Below are positions 13,401 to 14,752 of a stretch of 14,752 nucleotides of DNA, in pieces; the first letter of the stretch is position 1; the number at the start of each line of letters is the position of its first letter. Origin of the DNA: Actinomycetes bacterium (GTDB lineage: Bacteria > Actinomycetota > Acidimicrobiia > Acidimicrobiales > SZUA-35); contig JAAETV010000499.1 in assembly GCA_024227975.1 (NCBI GenBank), forward strand, positions 1-14,752. Reading direction: 5' to 3'. The notes below the pieces were generated by a model. It was given only the letters and a program-made list of their open reading frames with translations, was not told the origin of the DNA and made no database searches. The translations under genes were made by a program, and so were the position numbers.

Positions 13401-14483
13401 CAAGAGACGACCGACGTTGCGGTCGAGGGCGGCAGTGTAGGTACGTTCGATCATGGTGTCGAGGGCGCGTTGAGCCTCAGCCTCGGGGGGCTCGAGTCGA
13501 GCCAGGTTGTTGGCGAACTGACCCATCCACCACAGCAGATTCTCGTCATAGCTTCGGTCGAGCCAGTCGGGATGAATCCCAACCCCCTCTGCCTCCAAGG
13601 CTCGGCGGTAGCGAGCGATGAGCTCGGCCTCACTGGCCCGCCTCTGCTCGACGGTCAGGCTGGTGGCGATGAAGCTCGAGAGATCCATCGCCCCGGGGCC
13701 TCGCAGCGCAGTCTGCCAGTCGATCATGGTCACCCCGGTGTCACCGATCAGGAGGTTGTCGAGCCGGTAGTCGGCGTGGACGACCGTGAGGGGCTCAGTG
13801 GCCACCCGATCTGACCATTGCGAGAGCAGGGGAGCGAACTCAACCAGCCACTCACCAGTCGGCTCGGGAACGACATGGCCGTAGCGCTCGAGGAACAATG
13901 GGATGGCGTCGAGCCAGGGGCCTTGCAGCCCACCGACCCCGGTGGTATCGAAGCCTGGCATCCAATCGAAGGTCCGATCGGATGCCCACCAGGTGGCATG
14001 AAACCCCGCCAGTGCATCGACCGCGGCTCGGGCCTGGGCTGGAGTTGCCCCCACCCCGACGTCGATCGGCTCCGATGGGCAGTCCTCCAAGACCACCACC
14101 CAGCGACCACCCGACCCACCAATCGGCGGATCCCCGCCCGCGTAGTAGCAGGAGGGGACCCGAGCCCCGGGGGATGCCGGTGCCACCTCCTGGTAGAAGG
14201 CAACCTCGCGAGCCCACGCCCGCAACATGGTGCCGACCTGGTATCCACCGGGGTCCGTGGTCGGCAGTTTGACGATCAACGATGCCGGCCCCCTCCCTCG
14301 CCCGTAGCTGACGTTCAGCCGGGCCAGATCACCGAGGAAGCCAACCGAGCGACCCAGCGGTTCGACCACCACCGCTGCCACCTCGATGTCAGCATCAAGC
14401 CCACCCCCAACCAGGGCAGCCTGGAGCCAGGACGGGGTGAGGTCGTCGAAACTACCAGGGACAGGGACAGCCAGAGGATCCAT
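13395..14483 (-). CDS. APH/ChoK-like phosphotransferase (kinase-fold) family protein
   Basis: The 362-residue product has the aminoglycoside-phosphotransferase/ecdysteroid-kinase-like fold. SLIVKLP at 68-74 provides the ATP-binding Lys (K72), and AREVAFYQEV at 91-100 the partner Glu (E93). VVLEDCP at 130-136 is the hinge region. VVHADYRLDNLLI at 234-246 is the catalytic loop (D238, N243), and MIDWQTALRGPGAMDLSSFI at 253-272 the metal-binding segment (D255). This branch often phosphorylates small alcohols or unknown substrates and commonly sits beside acyl-CoA or transport genes; aminoglycoside resistance is not implied. I chose ATG 14483 (MDPLAVPVPGSFDDLTPSWL) because the domain begins there; an alternative at 14543 would run through the upstream gene. 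The SBP-like gene ends 10 nt upstream, so they are likely cotranscribed. Confidence 0.87.
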   Translation of the reverse strand: MDPLAVPVPGSFDDLTPSWLQAALVGGGLDADIEVAAVVVEPLGRSVGFLGDLARLNVSYGRGRGPASLIVKLPTTDPGGYQVGTMLRAWAREVAFYQEVAPASPGARVPSCYYAGGDPPIGGSGGRWVVVLEDCPSEPIDVGVGATPAQARAAVDALAGFHATWWASDRTFDWMPGFDTTGVGGLQGPWLDAIPLFLERYGHVVPEPTGEWLVEFAPLLSQWSDRVATEPLTVVHADYRLDNLLIGDTGVTMIDWQTALRGPGAMDLSSFIATSLTVEQRRASEAELIARYRRALEAEGVGIHPDWLDRSYDENLLWWMGQFANNLARLEPPEAEAQRALDTMIERTYTAALDRNVGRLLG

Positions 14484-14493
14484 CGGGGTCCGC

Positions 14494-14752
14494 TCAGTCG
14501 GTGGCCGGCCCGGCCACCGTGAGCCCCTGCGCACCATGTTCATCGATCAGGCTCGCCACCAGGCCACTGGCTTTGGCCTCTTCGACGAAGGAGTGCAGGT
14601 ATGCGTAGCCGGCCTGATCACGGTCCCGGGGAGTGCCCATGGCCTGCTGTACAGCCATGAACCGGCCATCCAAGATCCTGGCGCCTGGCAACCGTTCGAT
14701 ATCCACGATGAGCCGGGGACGCAGCCCCGCCAGGGCATCACAATGCTGCTCA
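14494..14752 (-). CDS. ABC transporter solute-binding protein-like, C-terminus only (runs off window)
   Basis: The frame is open to the right edge with no start visible, leaving the last 85 residues. They contain GLRPRLIVDIERLPGARILD, then GRFMAVQQAMGTPRDRDQAG and AYLHSFVEEAKASGLVASLI, before VAGPATD and the stop. This resembles the C-terminal lobe and hinge helix of family-3 (amino-acid type) periplasmic solute-binding proteins, whose typical ending is QQA.G.P......YL..F..E.KASG.V...I. The ligand cannot be told from this part. The gene is followed after 10 nt by the kinase-fold gene on the same strand. Confidence 0.65.
   Translation of the reverse strand, partial: EQHCDALAGLRPRLIVDIERLPGARILDGRFMAVQQAMGTPRDRDQAGYAYLHSFVEEAKASGLVASLIDEHGAQGLTVAGPATD

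Noticed and set aside
13818..14522. 234-codon plus-strand open frame opposite the kinase-fold gene
   Set aside because: The opposite strand has clear catalytic motifs (HADYRLDN, MIDW); this frame has none and looks like a high-GC shadow.

Overview
The window is gene-dense, high-GC DNA with frequent GTG starts, 4-nt start/stop overlaps and Shine-Dalgarno sites that are often weak or absent. The gene content (bPH2/MoxR/DUF58/DUF4129 membrane cluster, proline- and acid-rich secreted proteins, a thioredoxin-like lipoprotein, an ArsR-SRPBCC pair and an APH-like kinase) suggests an actinobacterium, probably an Acidimicrobiia-like aquatic or soil lineage. The class-level placement is inference. No rRNA, tRNA, transposase, integrase or CRISPR array is visible.

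Left part (1-2345): a PAP2_3-type integral membrane phosphatase/transferase runs off the left edge on the minus strand. It is divergent from a radical-SAM/SPASM sulfatase-maturase-type enzyme that ends in a SEC-C zinc motif. Middle part (6174 down to 2359, minus strand): an ArsR-family repressor with a near-textbook promoter and an operator inside its spacer heads a collinear series. It continues with an SRPBCC-helical fusion, an enoyl-CoA hydratase/isomerase, a macro-domain protein, a short GrpB-like relic and a membrane-anchored Ser/Thr-rich protein with two Ig-like repeats. The last gene uses much more relaxed codons than its neighbours and may be an accessory insertion.

Right part (6386-13352, plus strand): a thioredoxin-like lipoprotein and a small membrane protein precede a PH-domain membrane protein. 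Then come a two-TM DUF4129 protein (preceded by a 30-bp tandem repeat that abuts its start codon), a small coupled membrane protein, a MoxR AAA+ ATPase, a DUF58 protein and a multipass membrane protein. The last five are joined by 4-nt overlaps or a 12-nt gap, so they are almost certainly one operon. This resembles the MoxR-DUF58-transglutaminase envelope systems, but the usual transglutaminase gene is absent here; two unrecognised membrane proteins take part instead. At the right end (13395-14752, minus strand) an APH/ChoK-fold kinase follows the C-terminus of an amino-acid-type ABC transporter solute-binding protein that runs off the edge.

The most interesting items are the transglutaminase-less MoxR membrane operon with degenerate DUF58 motifs, the 30-bp repeat forming the start region of the DUF4129 gene, the operator-in-spacer leaderless arsR promoter, the SEC-C-tailed sulfatase maturase, and the non-canonical CX4C thioredoxin-like lipoprotein. 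I saw no clearly new defence or mobile system.
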